64,000 nucleotides of DNA from JBCBJZ01 sp038522635. GTDB taxonomy: Bacteria; Pseudomonadota; Alphaproteobacteria; Rhizobiales; Hyphomicrobiaceae. The translations under genes and the position numbers were made by a program. The stretch is from positions 8,382 to 72,381 of the forward strand of contig JBCBJZ010000001.1 of assembly GCA_038522635.1 (NCBI GenBank), given 5' to 3'. Below, piece by piece: positions 43,840 through 52,679 of this stretch (positions within the stretch are counted from its first letter, which is position 1; each line of letters begins with the position of its first letter). The notes under the pieces are model-generated. The model was not told the origin of the DNA and did no database searches. It worked only from the letters and a program-made list of their open reading frames with translations.

Positions 43840-44279
43840 GTGTTTTTGCGCCTCTGCCGGTGGCGCGCTTTCACCTTGCCGCGGCGTGGCGTTTTGGGTG
43901 CACGCACGGTTTGGAGCAGGCTGCTGGGCTGGGCACCGGCGGCTTCGGCGCGGCGGTCCTCGTCAAGTTTGGGCTCGATGCCGGCGTGTAAGGCGGCCTG
44001 TGCAAGCGCGTGGGAGGCGACCGGACCGGTGAAGAACAGCAAGATCCCGATGAAGGCCAACTTGAGCGCGATCAACGTCGGCCCCGCCTGCAGCATAAGA
44101 CCGGCGAGCAGCAGGCCAGCGCCCAGCGTGTCGACCACGCTGACCGCGTGCAAGCGGGTGTAGACGTCGGGCATCCGCATCAAGCCAAGCGCGCCTGTGA
44201 GGATGAAGAAACTGCCGCCAGCGATGAGCACCCAGCTCAGGACATGCACCAGCATCGCAAGATCGAACGCGCCTTCCAT
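43836..44279 (-). CDS. mrpG: Mrp antiporter subunit G
   Basis: 147 residues from the ATG at 44279. Three membrane helices and the MrpG signature LGLMRMPDVYTRLHAVSVVD TLG near residues 28-50. A basic C-terminal tail (RAPKTPRRGKVKARHRQRRK) of ~50 residues extends past the usual end and may interact with lipid head groups. Its stop overlaps the start of the next gene. Confidence 0.9.
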   Translation of the reverse strand: MEGAFDLAMLVHVLSWVLIAGGSFFILTGALGLMRMPDVYTRLHAVSVVDTLGAGLLLAGLMLQAGPTLIALKLAFIGILLFFTGPVASHALAQAALHAGIEPKLDEDRRAEAAGAQPSSLLQTVRAPKTPRRGKVKARHRQRRKNT

Positions 44280-44286
44280 CGTACGC

Positions 44287-44565
44287 CTACGCCCCCTCGT
44301 CGTCAGGGGCATGCGCGAGGCTGCCGTAGCGGAAGTATTTGAGCACGGCGAGTGTGCCGATCAGGTTCAAGAGGCCGTACACCAGCGCCACGTCGAGCCA
44401 CTCGGGCCGCTTGGTCAGGAAGCCGACTACGGCGAGCAGTAGGATGGCAAGTGTGCCGATCAGGTTCGCGGCCAACAGCCGGTCAAACACCGTGGGCCCC
44501 CGGATCGCACGGATGACGGCAAGGGCAAGCGAGACCAGAACGGCGAGGCTTCCAGCGATGAACAT
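44287..44565 (-). CDS. mrpF: Mrp antiporter subunit F
   Basis: 92 residues, three membrane helices. MrpF features: RAIRGPTVFDRLLAANLIGT (the GPTxxDRVLAxN motif) and LDVALVYGLLNLIGTLAVLK. Standard length. It begins one base after the mrpE stop and ends seven bases before mrpG. Confidence 0.92.
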   Translation of the reverse strand: MFIAGSLAVLVSLALAVIRAIRGPTVFDRLLAANLIGTLAILLLAVVGFLTKRPEWLDVALVYGLLNLIGTLAVLKYFRYGSLAHAPDDEGA

Positions 44566-45042
44566 TCAACCCGCCCCCTCAAAGGCCGTCACTTTGCGGT
44601 CCATGTCACCCGCCTCAAGATCATCAGCACCGCCGGTCTGCAACGCGTGCACCAGGAGTGCCGTCCCGCCCTCCTCTTTGACGGTGATGGTACCGGGCGT
44701 CAGCGTGATGGAGTTGGCGTAAATGTTGACGCCAAGCGGTGTCTTCTGGCTGACCTGCACCCGCGTCATTGTGGGTGAGATCGGCAATGATGGCGACCAG
44801 ATGATGCGTGACACGCTTAAGGCGGAGACGATGATCTCTTTGATCAGCCAGGGGAGGTACGTGAGCGCGCGGGGCAGCAGCTCGATCGGATGACCCTCGG
44901 GGTCGATGATGCGCATACGGTTGGCGAGCAGCAGGGTGAAGATGACGGTGAGCGCACCGAGCGTCAGCAAAAACGGTTTGTAGAGACCCGACAGCACAAG
45001 CCAGAACGCGGCCAGAACGAGCGCAAGACTGATGGTGCGCAT
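44566..45042 (-). CDS. mrpE: Mrp antiporter subunit E
   Basis: 158 residues, with AGGAGAGGAAGCG before the ATG. First gene of the operon. MrpE pattern: an N-terminal helix pair, then LPWLIKEIIVSALSVSRIIW and the C-terminal soluble part VYANSITLTPGTITV (read here as IYANSITLTPGTITV), followed by LLVHAL. MrpE assists assembly of the antiporter. The 290-bp region upstream, shared with the divergent Crp/Fnr gene, must contain the operon promoter; no consensus box stands out. Confidence 0.92.
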   Translation of the reverse strand: MRTISLALVLAAFWLVLSGLYKPFLLTLGALTVIFTLLLANRMRIIDPEGHPIELLPRALTYLPWLIKEIIVSALSVSRIIWSPSLPISPTMTRVQVSQKTPLGVNIYANSITLTPGTITVKEEGGTALLVHALQTGGADDLEAGDMDRKVTAFEGAG

Positions 45043-45332
45043 GAGCCGCTTCCTCTCCTAGGTGTTCGATGCTGCGAGCGTGGTGGGTGGTGCGGGCAGG
45101 GCGGGGCGCGCGTGGTTGGTGCAACCTGTAAACTCGTGTCAGCCGGCTTACATAACAAGTCCGATGGCGAGGTCAACCGCCGGGCGTGTGGCGGCCGATC
45201 CGGTTTAGGCGATCGCGCTGTTCGCGGTTACGATCAAAAGCGGCGCGGGCGAGGGTGGATGCGCGGGCACGACGGTGGGCGTCAGAGACACACGGTCGAC
45301 GCGCGCGATCGCAGACAGACGAAGGTGGTGCG

Positions 45333-46055
45333 ATGCAAAAGCGGGTGCCCAAGACGGTCGAAGACTACGCGGCGATGTTGGAGGCGAACGCCCTTTTTAA
45401 CGGTTTGGCGCGCGAGACGTTGCGGCGCTTGGCGGCCACCATGCGCAGCGTCCATGTGGACGGCGGCAAGGTTCTGTTCCGCCAGGGCGACACCGCGCAG
45501 GGCTGCTATTGCGTCGCCTCCGGCGTCCTGAAGGTGTCGATTTGTAGCGCTGGCGAGGATGATGAGATGGCCGAGACGCTGCTCGCGATCCTCGGCCGCG
45601 GCGATGTGATCGGCGAAATGGCGCTGGTCGATCGCCTGCCGCGATCCGCGACCATCACCGCGCTTAAAGACACCGAACTGGGGCTTATCAGTACGGCTGA
45701 CTTTGAGCGCATCGCGGATGCCGACACCGAAATTTACCGTCACCTTTTGCGGGTCTTGAGCGCGCGGCTGCGCACAAGCAATGAGACCAAAGCGCAGGAA
45801 CGCAAACGCATGTGCGAGCGGATCGCGCTGGTTTTGGTGCGGCTTGGCGAAGCGTTCGGCGAACCGTTGCCTGATGGGCGTATCCTGATCCGGCAGAAGT
45901 TTTCGCAGGCGCAGTTAGGGCAAATGGCGGGTTGCGCGCGCGAGAACGTCAACCGGCAACTGAACGCGTTCAAGCGTGAGGCGCTGATCTCGAAGATCTC
46001 CAGCTACTACTGCATCCATGATTGCGAGGCCCTGTTGGCGCACGCGCGCCAGTAA
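45333..46055 (+). CDS. Crp/Fnr family transcriptional regulator
   Basis: 240 residues from the ATG at 45333 (GAAGGTGGTGCG leader). N-terminal cyclic-nucleotide-binding fold (FRQGDTAQGCYCVASGVLKV, GDVIGEMALVDRLPRSATI: the phosphate-binding cassette G-E-M-A...R-S-A-T is close to that of CRP). The long dimer helix is followed by a C-terminal winged helix with FSQAQLGQMAGCARENVNRQ (~195-215). There is no N-terminal four-Cys cluster, so it is not an oxygen-sensing FNR. It may bind cAMP or another ligand. Transcribed divergently from the Mrp operon, which it may control; this is only positional inference. Confidence 0.88.
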   Translation: MQKRVPKTVEDYAAMLEANALFNGLARETLRRLAATMRSVHVDGGKVLFRQGDTAQGCYCVASGVLKVSICSAGEDDEMAETLLAILGRGDVIGEMALVDRLPRSATITALKDTELGLISTADFERIADADTEIYRHLLRVLSARLRTSNETKAQERKRMCERIALVLVRLGEAFGEPLPDGRILIRQKFSQAQLGQMAGCARENVNRQLNAFKREALISKISSYYCIHDCEALLAHARQ

Positions 46056-46069
46056 GTGTTCATGGGCAC

Positions 46070-46089
46070 GCGCGGCCAACTGGCCGCGC
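46070..46089. terminator. Hairpin between convergent genes
   Basis: GCGCGGCC, loop AACT, GGCCGCGC: a perfect 8-bp stem between the regulator gene and the convergent transporter gene. No T-tract on either side, so termination would be Rho-assisted or the hairpin protects the 3' end. Confidence 0.4.
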
Positions 46090-46145
46090 TAACGGATCGG
46101 GGGCCGGTGAGAGGCGGTGAGGGCATTTAAAGGGCTGCGAAGCGC

Positions 46146-47069
46146 TCAACTCACCAGGCGAAAGGCGAGCACGCCCGCGATCGTCAGCGCCATCCCCAGC
46201 GCTTCCACCAACGTGATGCGCTCCTTGAAGTAGAGCCAGGAGATGGCCAGTGTGAAGATCGCTTCGACCTGGCCGACCGCGCGCACGTAAGACGCGTTCT
46301 CAATCGCAAACGCGATGAACCACCCGATCGACCCAAACGCGCTTGTGGTGCCGATGAAAGCGATCAGCCGCCTGTTCGGCCACAGCTTGGCGAACTGATC
46401 GCGCTCTTTCCAAGCAAGCCAAGCGCCAAGCCCCACCGTTTGGATGGCGGTCGCGACCACCACCGTCCACGCCGCGCGCCACAGCAACGGGCCGGGTTGC
46501 AGCGCAAGTGTCGCTTCACGCATGAATAAATACGAGAGCGTGAACATCAGCGCGCAGGCAAGCGCCACCTGCGTCGCGCGGCCAAACAGCAAACTCGCGA
46601 CGCTCTCGCCTGTGCCGGTAAACGCGCTGACCCCGATTTTCCCGACCAACATCAAGGTGACGCCGGCTGTCACGATGAAGAGCGCGAACCAGCCGTCAGG
46701 GGTGATCGCTTCTGAAAAAAGCAGTGTGCCGATCAGCGCCGTCATCAACAGGTCGGCCTTGATCAGCATCGAACCGACGGCGAAATTGCGCAGCCGAAAC
46801 AACATGATGAGGAGCGCTGTGGCGAGCACCTGGACCAGCGCGCCGGCGGCCGCGTTGCCGTAGAAATAGAACGTGGTGGGGGGCGCCCCCCCGCCCTCGA
46901 ACCACAACACAGCAGCGAGGAACATGAGCATGATCGGCAAGCCGAACAGCGAGCGCACGTAGGTTGTCCCCATCGTCGACATCGACTGGTTCAATGTCTT
47001 TTGGGCCGCGGTGCGCACCGCCTGCATCAGCGCAGCGAAAATGCTGATGGGTATCCAGATCTGCTCCAC
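46146..47069 (-). CDS. EamA/DMT-superfamily membrane transporter
   Basis: 307 residues, starting with GTG (GAGGGGGACCAC leader). About ten membrane helices in two repeats, as in EamA transporters (for example LIKADLLMTALIGTLLFSEA in the first half and QVEAIFTLAISWLYFKERIT in the second, the typical 'E-P/A-x-x-x-x-L-x-x-x-x-x-x-E' end-of-repeat pattern). Members export amino acids, nucleosides or other small metabolites; the substrate cannot be predicted here. Convergent with the Crp/Fnr gene. Confidence 0.85.
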   Translation of the reverse strand: MEQIWIPISIFAALMQAVRTAAQKTLNQSMSTMGTTYVRSLFGLPIMLMFLAAVLWFEGGGAPPTTFYFYGNAAAGALVQVLATALLIMLFRLRNFAVGSMLIKADLLMTALIGTLLFSEAITPDGWFALFIVTAGVTLMLVGKIGVSAFTGTGESVASLLFGRATQVALACALMFTLSYLFMREATLALQPGPLLWRAAWTVVVATAIQTVGLGAWLAWKERDQFAKLWPNRRLIAFIGTTSAFGSIGWFIAFAIENASYVRAVGQVEAIFTLAISWLYFKERITLVEALGMALTIAGVLAFRLVS

Positions 47070-47218
47070 GTGGTCCCCCTCGACGCGCGCATAAAGCTCG
47101 CGATGCGCGCCGAAAGCTCATGGCAGATCGTCGCCGTGCGGTGAAGCCCTGTTGCCCGCCTCGCGCGGGCTTGAGGGGCGGGGGCTTCAAGGGAGCGTCG
47201 CATTTCAGCGCCGTTTCG

Positions 47219-47296
47219 TTCGCCTGCTTGTCAGCGCTCTCTTTTTCGCCCGCTTGTCAGCACTCTCTCATTCACCCGCTTGTCAGCGGGACACCC
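47219..47296 (+). repeat. 26-bp tandem repeat, three units
   Basis: Units at 47219, 47245 and 47271, each of the type TTCGCCCGCTTGTCAGC followed by a CTCTCT-like stretch. The third is diverged at its end. The array lies in the leader between the divergent transporter and dehydrogenase genes and may affect their promoter spacing. Confidence 0.8.
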
Positions 47297-47351
47297 GCCG
47301 GCCAAACTCTCACGCACAAAAGCCCTCACAAGACCGCAGGAAGGATCAGCG

Positions 47352-48314
47352 ATGCAGGTGAGCGAAGGTCCGATCGGTTTCGTGGGCATCGGCAACATGG
47401 GCGCGCCGATGGTGCGTTGTCTGGCCGCCGCCGGCTTTGACGTGGTGGTGTTTGACCAGGACCACGCGCGCGCAGAGGCGCTCACGCAAGAGGCGAAGGT
47501 CACCAGCGCTGAAAGCCTGCATGCGCTTGCCAACCGCTGCCCGGTCATCATCACCATGGTGCCGAACTCAAAAATCGTGGCTCGGGTCGCGCTGGGTACA
47601 GGTGACCCGACCAGCACCGCCACCCCAGCCGATGACGCCGAGCATGGCGGCGATGCGCTCGTGAGCGGCGCCAAACCCGGCACCCTCCTCATCGATATGA
47701 GTTCGTCCTACCCGCCCGATACGATCGCGCTGGGGAGCGCCCTGCAGGCACGTGACATCGCGCTCATCGACGCGCCCGTTTCCGGCGGTGTGGCGCGTGC
47801 GGTGACCGGAACCCTCGCCATCATGTGTGGCGGTGACGCTTCCCTGATCGACCGCTTCGAGCCCGTGTTGGCCGCCATGGGCACCGTCCACCGGACCGGT
47901 GCGCTGGGCTCGGGGCACGCGACGAAGGCATTGAACAACTTTCTTTCCGCCGCCACTTTGGTTGCGACTTGCGAAGCCGTGCTCATCGCCGAGCGCCTGG
48001 GCCTCGATCCCGAGATGTTCACGACCGTGGTGAACAGCTCCAGCGGCCGCAGTAACTCAACCCAAGTGAAAGCGCTGCCTTACCTCTTCCCGCGGCGCTT
48101 TGATTCAGGCTTCGCGCTTGAGTTGCTCGAGAAGGATGTTGGGATGGCCGCGTCGCTTGCGAAGGACTTGGGTCTGGACGCGAAGCAATTGGAAAGCACG
48201 CTAGGCACGCTTGAGCAGGCGATGGAGACCACCGGCGCGCGTGACGATCCCGCCATCGATCATACGGCGGTCATGGCGCACATCGAGCGCCGATCAGGTG
48301 GTCGCAAAACCTGA
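47352..48314 (+). CDS. NAD(P)-dependent beta-hydroxyacid dehydrogenase (3-hydroxyisobutyrate dehydrogenase family)
   Basis: 320 residues, with GGAAGGATCAGCG before the ATG. Rossmann motif GFVGIGNMGAPM (~8-19), substrate motif DAPVSGGVARAVTGTLAIM and the catalytic Lys in GSGHATKALNNFL. It oxidises a 3-hydroxyacid such as 3-hydroxyisobutyrate, tartronate semialdehyde or a sulfolactaldehyde-type compound; which one cannot be told. An unusual Thr/Ala/Asp-rich insertion (GTGDPTSTATPADDAEHGGD) sits between the Rossmann strands. The last ten codons lie in the first unit of a 30-bp tandem repeat, so the C-terminus (RRSGGRKT) may be repeat-derived. Confidence 0.88.
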   Translation: MQVSEGPIGFVGIGNMGAPMVRCLAAAGFDVVVFDQDHARAEALTQEAKVTSAESLHALANRCPVIITMVPNSKIVARVALGTGDPTSTATPADDAEHGGDALVSGAKPGTLLIDMSSSYPPDTIALGSALQARDIALIDAPVSGGVARAVTGTLAIMCGGDASLIDRFEPVLAAMGTVHRTGALGSGHATKALNNFLSAATLVATCEAVLIAERLGLDPEMFTTVVNSSSGRSNSTQVKALPYLFPRRFDSGFALELLEKDVGMAASLAKDLGLDAKQLESTLGTLEQAMETTGARDDPAIDHTAVMAHIERRSGGRKT

Positions 48315-48407
48315 GTGCGCCGATCAGGTGGTCGCAAAATCTGAGTGCGCCGAACGGGTGGTCGCAGCAGCTAAGCGCGTCCGATCGTTTGGTGGCGGCA
48401 ACCGAGC
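48287..48407 (+). repeat. 30-bp tandem repeat, about four units, overlapping a gene's 3' end
   Basis: Units at 48287, 48317, 48347 and 48377 of the type GCGCCGATCAGGTGGTCGCA plus about ten more bases. The first two differ at one base; later units decay, and a fifth partial unit may follow. Unit 1 contains the stop codon of the dehydrogenase gene. The rest of the 361-base gap to the next gene (to 48675) holds nothing else I can identify. Confidence 0.9.
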
Positions 48408-48675
48408 GCGCCGGGCAGGCCCTTGCAACATCTGACGTCCCTGCAACCCGATGGGCTTTGGCAACAGGTGCGTCTGCGCGGCCACAAGAGGGCGTACAAC
48501 GCGGACGCCTGTGAGCCGTTCGGCGTGCGCGGCGCGCGGCGAGTCACCTAGTGTGAGGGGCCCCGTAGGCCGGGTCGCTGCGGGCGCGTGCGCCACACCT
48601 CACGACGAACAACACACGAAGAGTTGGCGTGACGCCCGCTTCCACGTTGAAACGGCCCGCACTTTGGAACAGACG

Positions 48676-50361
48676 ATGACGCTGCTCTTCTCTCTCATCC
48701 GCGCCGCCCATGCGCGCGGCACCCACCATAAATTGGCGCTCGACGCTTTGCTGCATTTGGACCGGCCCGATGCACAGCGGTGGCAGCGACTCTATCTGAA
48801 GCACGCAGCGCTTTACATGGAGGGTGCGAAGGCGCCCGATACCGAGTTCAAGGACTTCAAGAACCATGTCTGCCATGTGCGCGATGGGCTCTGGGGCGGG
48901 GCTCCGGCCAAGGCGCGCAGTTGGTACAACCACCTCGTCGAAGCGTTGGCGTGCGGCAATTGGGAGATGGCGGTCTACTGTACGGGCGTGCTGTCACACT
49001 ATTATGCCGATCCGATTCACCCGTTTCACACCGCGCAATCGCAGGCCGAGAGTGACATCCACCGCGCGGTCGAGTGGAGCATTTCGAAGACCTACGACGA
49101 CCTGCGCGGCTTGGGACTGAAGGCCCATCCTGAGATGCTGGTGCCGGTGTCAGCCGGGCCGAACGGCGTTGCCGAGGCGGTTGTTGCCGGTGCCCGCCAC
49201 GCGAACCCCCACTACGAGATGCTGATCGCGCATTACAATTTCGACCGCGGCGTTGTCGCGCCAGAGGAGGGGCTCGATGCGGTTGCCCAGCCCGTGGTCG
49301 GCGGGTTGTTGGTTTATGCGGCGGCGGGCATCGCGCGGTTGCTCGAACGGGCGATCGACGAGACGGATGCTAAGCCGCCCGAGGTTGCCCTCAGCGTGGA
49401 TGCGTTCCTTGCGGGCCTTAGCATGCCGTTGCACTGGGTGACGCGCCGGATGGCCGATGCGCGCGAGCGGGTTTGCATCGAGCGCATGTATGATGAACTG
49501 CAGCAGCGCGGCCGCGTGGAAGAGCATCTGCCGGAGGATGACCGTGCGGTGCGCAATGCGTTTGCCGCTGAGGTTGAGGCCAAGCGCACGCAACCTGCGA
49601 CGGCCGATGTATTCCCTGTCGGCCGGTCTGTGCCGCGTAAATGTATGACGGCGGCTGGTGCGGCCTCAGTACCCGTTGCCTCGGTGCCCATTGACAGGGG
49701 CGTTGATTTGCCCGGTGTGGCGGACATGCGAGCGGAGGATGGCGCGGGTGGTGCGAAAGAGGCTCAAGCAGATCGCCCATCGCAGACCCTGCAAACGCTG
49801 ACTGACACCACCGCTGCCTGTCCATCTGCGCCTTCGGCGACAGCCACACCTGCGATAGAACCTGCGGCGCTGCACCGCGTGCCCGTAACCTCGGCAAAGG
49901 TGACAGGCGCGCAGGCCGACGACCTTGTGTTCTACTGCGCCATGGACGATGCCATTGTCGATGCGCCGTCGATTGGACCCAAGACGGCGCGACGGTTACA
50001 GCCGCTCGGCATCTTGACGGTGCGTGATCTGTTGGCGGCGGACCCGGAACAGACCGCGCGGCGGCTCAAGCTGCGCTATGTCAAAGCCCAGACCGTAGTT
50101 GATTGGCAGGATCAGGCGCGCCTTGTATGCGCGGTCCCGCGGTTGCGGGGGACCCACGCGCAGTTGCTTGTGGGGGCAGGCTTCAGGTCGGTGGACGCGA
50201 TCGCGCAGGCGCAAGGTGATGACCTGTTCGCGACGTTGTTGCACTTTGCCGCTTCGCCCGCGGGCCAGCGCGTCCTGCGCGAGGGGCAACCGCCCGGGCT
50301 CGATCTAGCCTTGGCGTGGATCGCACGTGCGCAGGCAGCCCAGGCGGCCAAAGCCGCTTAA
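48676..50361 (+). CDS. Zinc-dependent phospholipase C-like protein fused to a DUF4332 helix-hairpin-helix domain
   Basis: 561 residues from the ATG at 48676; the longer frame to 48451 has no homologous look. Residues ~5-300 resemble the zinc-dependent phospholipase C / S1-P1 nuclease fold, with metal-site histidines in AHARGTHHKLALDALLHL and YCTGVLSHYYADPIHPFHT (His108, 115, 118) and SDIHRAVEW (His129). There is no signal peptide, unlike secreted phospholipases. Residues ~310-425 are a low-complexity linker. Residues ~430-561 are a DUF4332-type helix-hairpin-helix pair (IGPKTARRLQPLGILTVRDL, LVGAGFRSVDAIAQ) that suggests DNA or nucleic-acid binding. An intracellular lipid or nucleic-acid hydrolase is conceivable; function is unproven. 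Confidence 0.75.
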   Translation: MTLLFSLIRAAHARGTHHKLALDALLHLDRPDAQRWQRLYLKHAALYMEGAKAPDTEFKDFKNHVCHVRDGLWGGAPAKARSWYNHLVEALACGNWEMAVYCTGVLSHYYADPIHPFHTAQSQAESDIHRAVEWSISKTYDDLRGLGLKAHPEMLVPVSAGPNGVAEAVVAGARHANPHYEMLIAHYNFDRGVVAPEEGLDAVAQPVVGGLLVYAAAGIARLLERAIDETDAKPPEVALSVDAFLAGLSMPLHWVTRRMADARERVCIERMYDELQQRGRVEEHLPEDDRAVRNAFAAEVEAKRTQPATADVFPVGRSVPRKCMTAAGAASVPVASVPIDRGVDLPGVADMRAEDGAGGAKEAQADRPSQTLQTLTDTTAACPSAPSATATPAIEPAALHRVPVTSAKVTGAQADDLVFYCAMDDAIVDAPSIGPKTARRLQPLGILTVRDLLAADPEQTARRLKLRYVKAQTVVDWQDQARLVCAVPRLRGTHAQLLVGAGFRSVDAIAQAQGDDLFATLLHFAASPAGQRVLREGQPPGLDLALAWIARAQAAQAAKAA

Positions 50362-50442
50362 TTGCCGCTTGGCATTCTCCTGCCGATATCCGCTGGCGGT
50401 TGGGTTCACTGAAGCCGCGCGCTCTTGCGTACCAAACCTGCC

Positions 50443-52548
50443 CTAACGCCCTTCGCGCCACCACATGAGCGCGATCAGCCCGAGCAGACCGGCAAGCGCG
50501 ATCAGCCCGTTGAACATCGGGATCAGCTTCACGCCTTGCGTCACATAGGCTTGGCGGTCCTTGAGGCCGAGCCATCCCGAGCCGTGCAGCACGCGCGCCG
50601 CTGTCAGCACAGACACGCGGGGGATCGACACGTTGGTGACGCTCGCCGAGGTCAAGAGCCCCACTTCTGGGAGTGTCCAGAATGCGCCGCCCCCGGTGGC
50701 CGCTTGCAAATCGCTCAGCTTGTCAGGCGTCGCCGTCACCTCCGACATCTCGCGCTGGTCTGCGATGCCGGCGTGCGCCACGGCGGTGAGTTCGCCCGAT
50801 TGCATCTTGTAGAGGCCCGGCCGTTTGACATCGAGCGTCAGCCGCCACACGCCCTCGCCCTTCTTTTCAAGCTCCACCGTCTGCGTATCGCCGCCAGGCC
50901 CTTGCACGCGAACGGGCGGGACACGCGCCTCCATGGATCGCCGCTCGATCGTGAGCTTCAGGCCCTTGGCCGACGCCATCAGGCGCTCCTCCTCGAGGTC
51001 AGGCTCCTTCATTGACCAATGCGCGATCCGGCGCAGCAAATTGGTGTGCGGGCCACCGCCTTCAAAACCGCGCGCCCACAGCCAGGGATGGTCGCTAAGG
51101 ATCATCGCGACCCGGCCCTTGCCGACCCGATCGAGCAGCAGCAGCGGCTCGTTGTTGATGCCGCTCATGAGGGTGCGTCCGCGCTGCGGGATCGCCTGGA
51201 TTTGGCGGAACCAGCGGCCCCAGCGGGGCGTCTTGCCGCCACTGCCTGGCAGCGCGCGTGTCACCGGATGCTTGCGCCCGTCACTGGCGAGCGTCGGCTT
51301 ATAGGGCTGCTGCAGGACGCGGCCCGTGGGCACAGCGGGCAAAATGCGCGCAAGAGGCGTGCGAAAAATGCTGCGCGCGCCGGCGAAGCTGCTGCCCGCC
51401 GCGACGAGAATGGCGCCGCCGTGCTCTTCCACATAGCGAGCCATGTTGTCGTAGTAGATGCTGTTGAGGATACCCCGGCGTTGGTAGCGATCGAAAATGA
51501 TCAGATCGAAGTCGTTGATCTTTTCGGAGAACAGCTCCTGGGTCGGAAACGCGATCAGCGACAGCTCGTGGATCGGCGTGCCATCGCGCTTTTCGGGCGG
51601 CCGCAGGATCGTAAAGTGGACGAGGTCCACAGCGGCGTCCGATTTGAGCAGGTTGCGCCAGGTGCGTTCGCCGGCATGCGGTTCGCCCGAGACGAGCAGC
51701 ACGCGCAGGTTATCGCGCACGCCTTGGGCCGCGATCACTACGCGGTTGTTGACCGGCGTCAGCTCGCCCGGCGCGGTCGCCAGCTCGATTTCAACGATGT
51801 TTGTGCCCGCATGGGGGAACGCCATGTCGAATTGCGCCCGCCGACCGATCTGCACGCGGCGGATCTCGTCTGGCTGGCCTTCGCGGCGCACCTTGAGCGA
51901 GACGATGTCGGCCGCGCGCCCCTTTTTGCCGGTCTCGCGGACGGCAACGATGATCGAACGCTTCTGCCCCACGATGCCGAACCGCGGCGCCTGGATGATC
52001 TCGATGCGGCGGTCGAACTCGTTGGGTCGCCCGGTCAGGATCGTGTGAATGGGCGCATCGAACCCGAGCGCGGCGCTCGATTTGGGAATGTCGTGGATCT
52101 GGCCATCCGTGATCAGGATGACGCCCGCCAACCGGTCGGTGGGGGTGTTGGCCAGCGCACGGTTCAGCTCATCGAAAAGATGTGTGCCCGAGCGCTGCCC
52201 GGTCGGACGCGATGCGGTGATCCAGCGCACATCAAGGTTGGAGATGGCGCCCAGTTTCGCCTCGAGTTTGTCACGAATGGCGCGGGCCTGTTCGGGACGC
52301 TTGGCAATCGTCTGGCTGGTGCTTTGGTCCATCACGACGAGCGCGATGTTGGCGAGCGACTCGCGCTGTTCCTGGCGCAAGGTCGGGTTGGCGAGTGCTG
52401 CGATGACGGCGGCAAGCGCGAGCGCGCGCAGCAGCGCACCACGGCTGCCGCGCAGCATCAAAAGCGCGACCAGCAGGAGAGCGATGGCGCCACCGACCCA
52501 AAGCACGGGTTCAGGTACCAGGGGCGAGAAGTCGAGCGACCAGGTCAT
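50443..52548 (-). CDS. Membrane protein with glutamine-amidotransferase-like / von Willebrand-type domains
   Basis: 701 residues from the ATG at 52548 (AAGGA about ten bases upstream); a TTG at 52575 would add nine residues. N-terminal helices (~8-45), then a VWA-like region (IALVVMDQSTSQTIAKR...LAGVILITDGQIHDIPKS), an immunoglobulin-like region, a class I glutamine-amidotransferase-like domain (RVLLVSGEPHAGERTWRNLL, FDLIIFDRYQRRGIL, VEEHGGAILVAAGSSF), and a C-terminal membrane helix (GLIALAGLLGLIALMWW). I do not see a complete Cys-His-Glu triad, so it is probably non-catalytic. It is the fourth gene of the MoxR-DUF58-DUF4159 cluster. Likely in a membrane complex; role unknown. Confidence 0.75.
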   Translation of the reverse strand: MTWSLDFSPLVPEPVLWVGGAIALLLVALLMLRGSRGALLRALALAAVIAALANPTLRQEQRESLANIALVVMDQSTSQTIAKRPEQARAIRDKLEAKLGAISNLDVRWITASRPTGQRSGTHLFDELNRALANTPTDRLAGVILITDGQIHDIPKSSAALGFDAPIHTILTGRPNEFDRRIEIIQAPRFGIVGQKRSIIVAVRETGKKGRAADIVSLKVRREGQPDEIRRVQIGRRAQFDMAFPHAGTNIVEIELATAPGELTPVNNRVVIAAQGVRDNLRVLLVSGEPHAGERTWRNLLKSDAAVDLVHFTILRPPEKRDGTPIHELSLIAFPTQELFSEKINDFDLIIFDRYQRRGILNSIYYDNMARYVEEHGGAILVAAGSSFAGARSIFRTPLARILPAVPTGRVLQQPYKPTLASDGRKHPVTRALPGSGGKTPRWGRWFRQIQAIPQRGRTLMSGINNEPLLLLDRVGKGRVAMILSDHPWLWARGFEGGGPHTNLLRRIAHWSMKEPDLEEERLMASAKGLKLTIERRSMEARVPPVRVQGPGGDTQTVELEKKGEGVWRLTLDVKRPGLYKMQSGELTAVAHAGIADQREMSEVTATPDKLSDLQAATGGGAFWTLPEVGLLTSASVTNVSIPRVSVLTAARVLHGSGWLGLKDRQAYVTQGVKLIPMFNGLIALAGLLGLIALMWWREGR

Positions 52549-52679
52549 CGGGGGCGCGTCCTTCTTTGCAGTCAATCTTCACCGGCGCGGTGGTGGGCTC
52601 GGCGGTAGGCAGCGGACTCATGGGGGCAACGCTTTGCCCCGTCCCGCAGCCTTGGTCCTTGGCTCAGCCGTGGTTCGTC

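Noticed and set aside
48287..48407. CRISPR array
   Set aside because: The 30-bp units are directly adjacent with no spacers and decay along the array; there are no cas genes.
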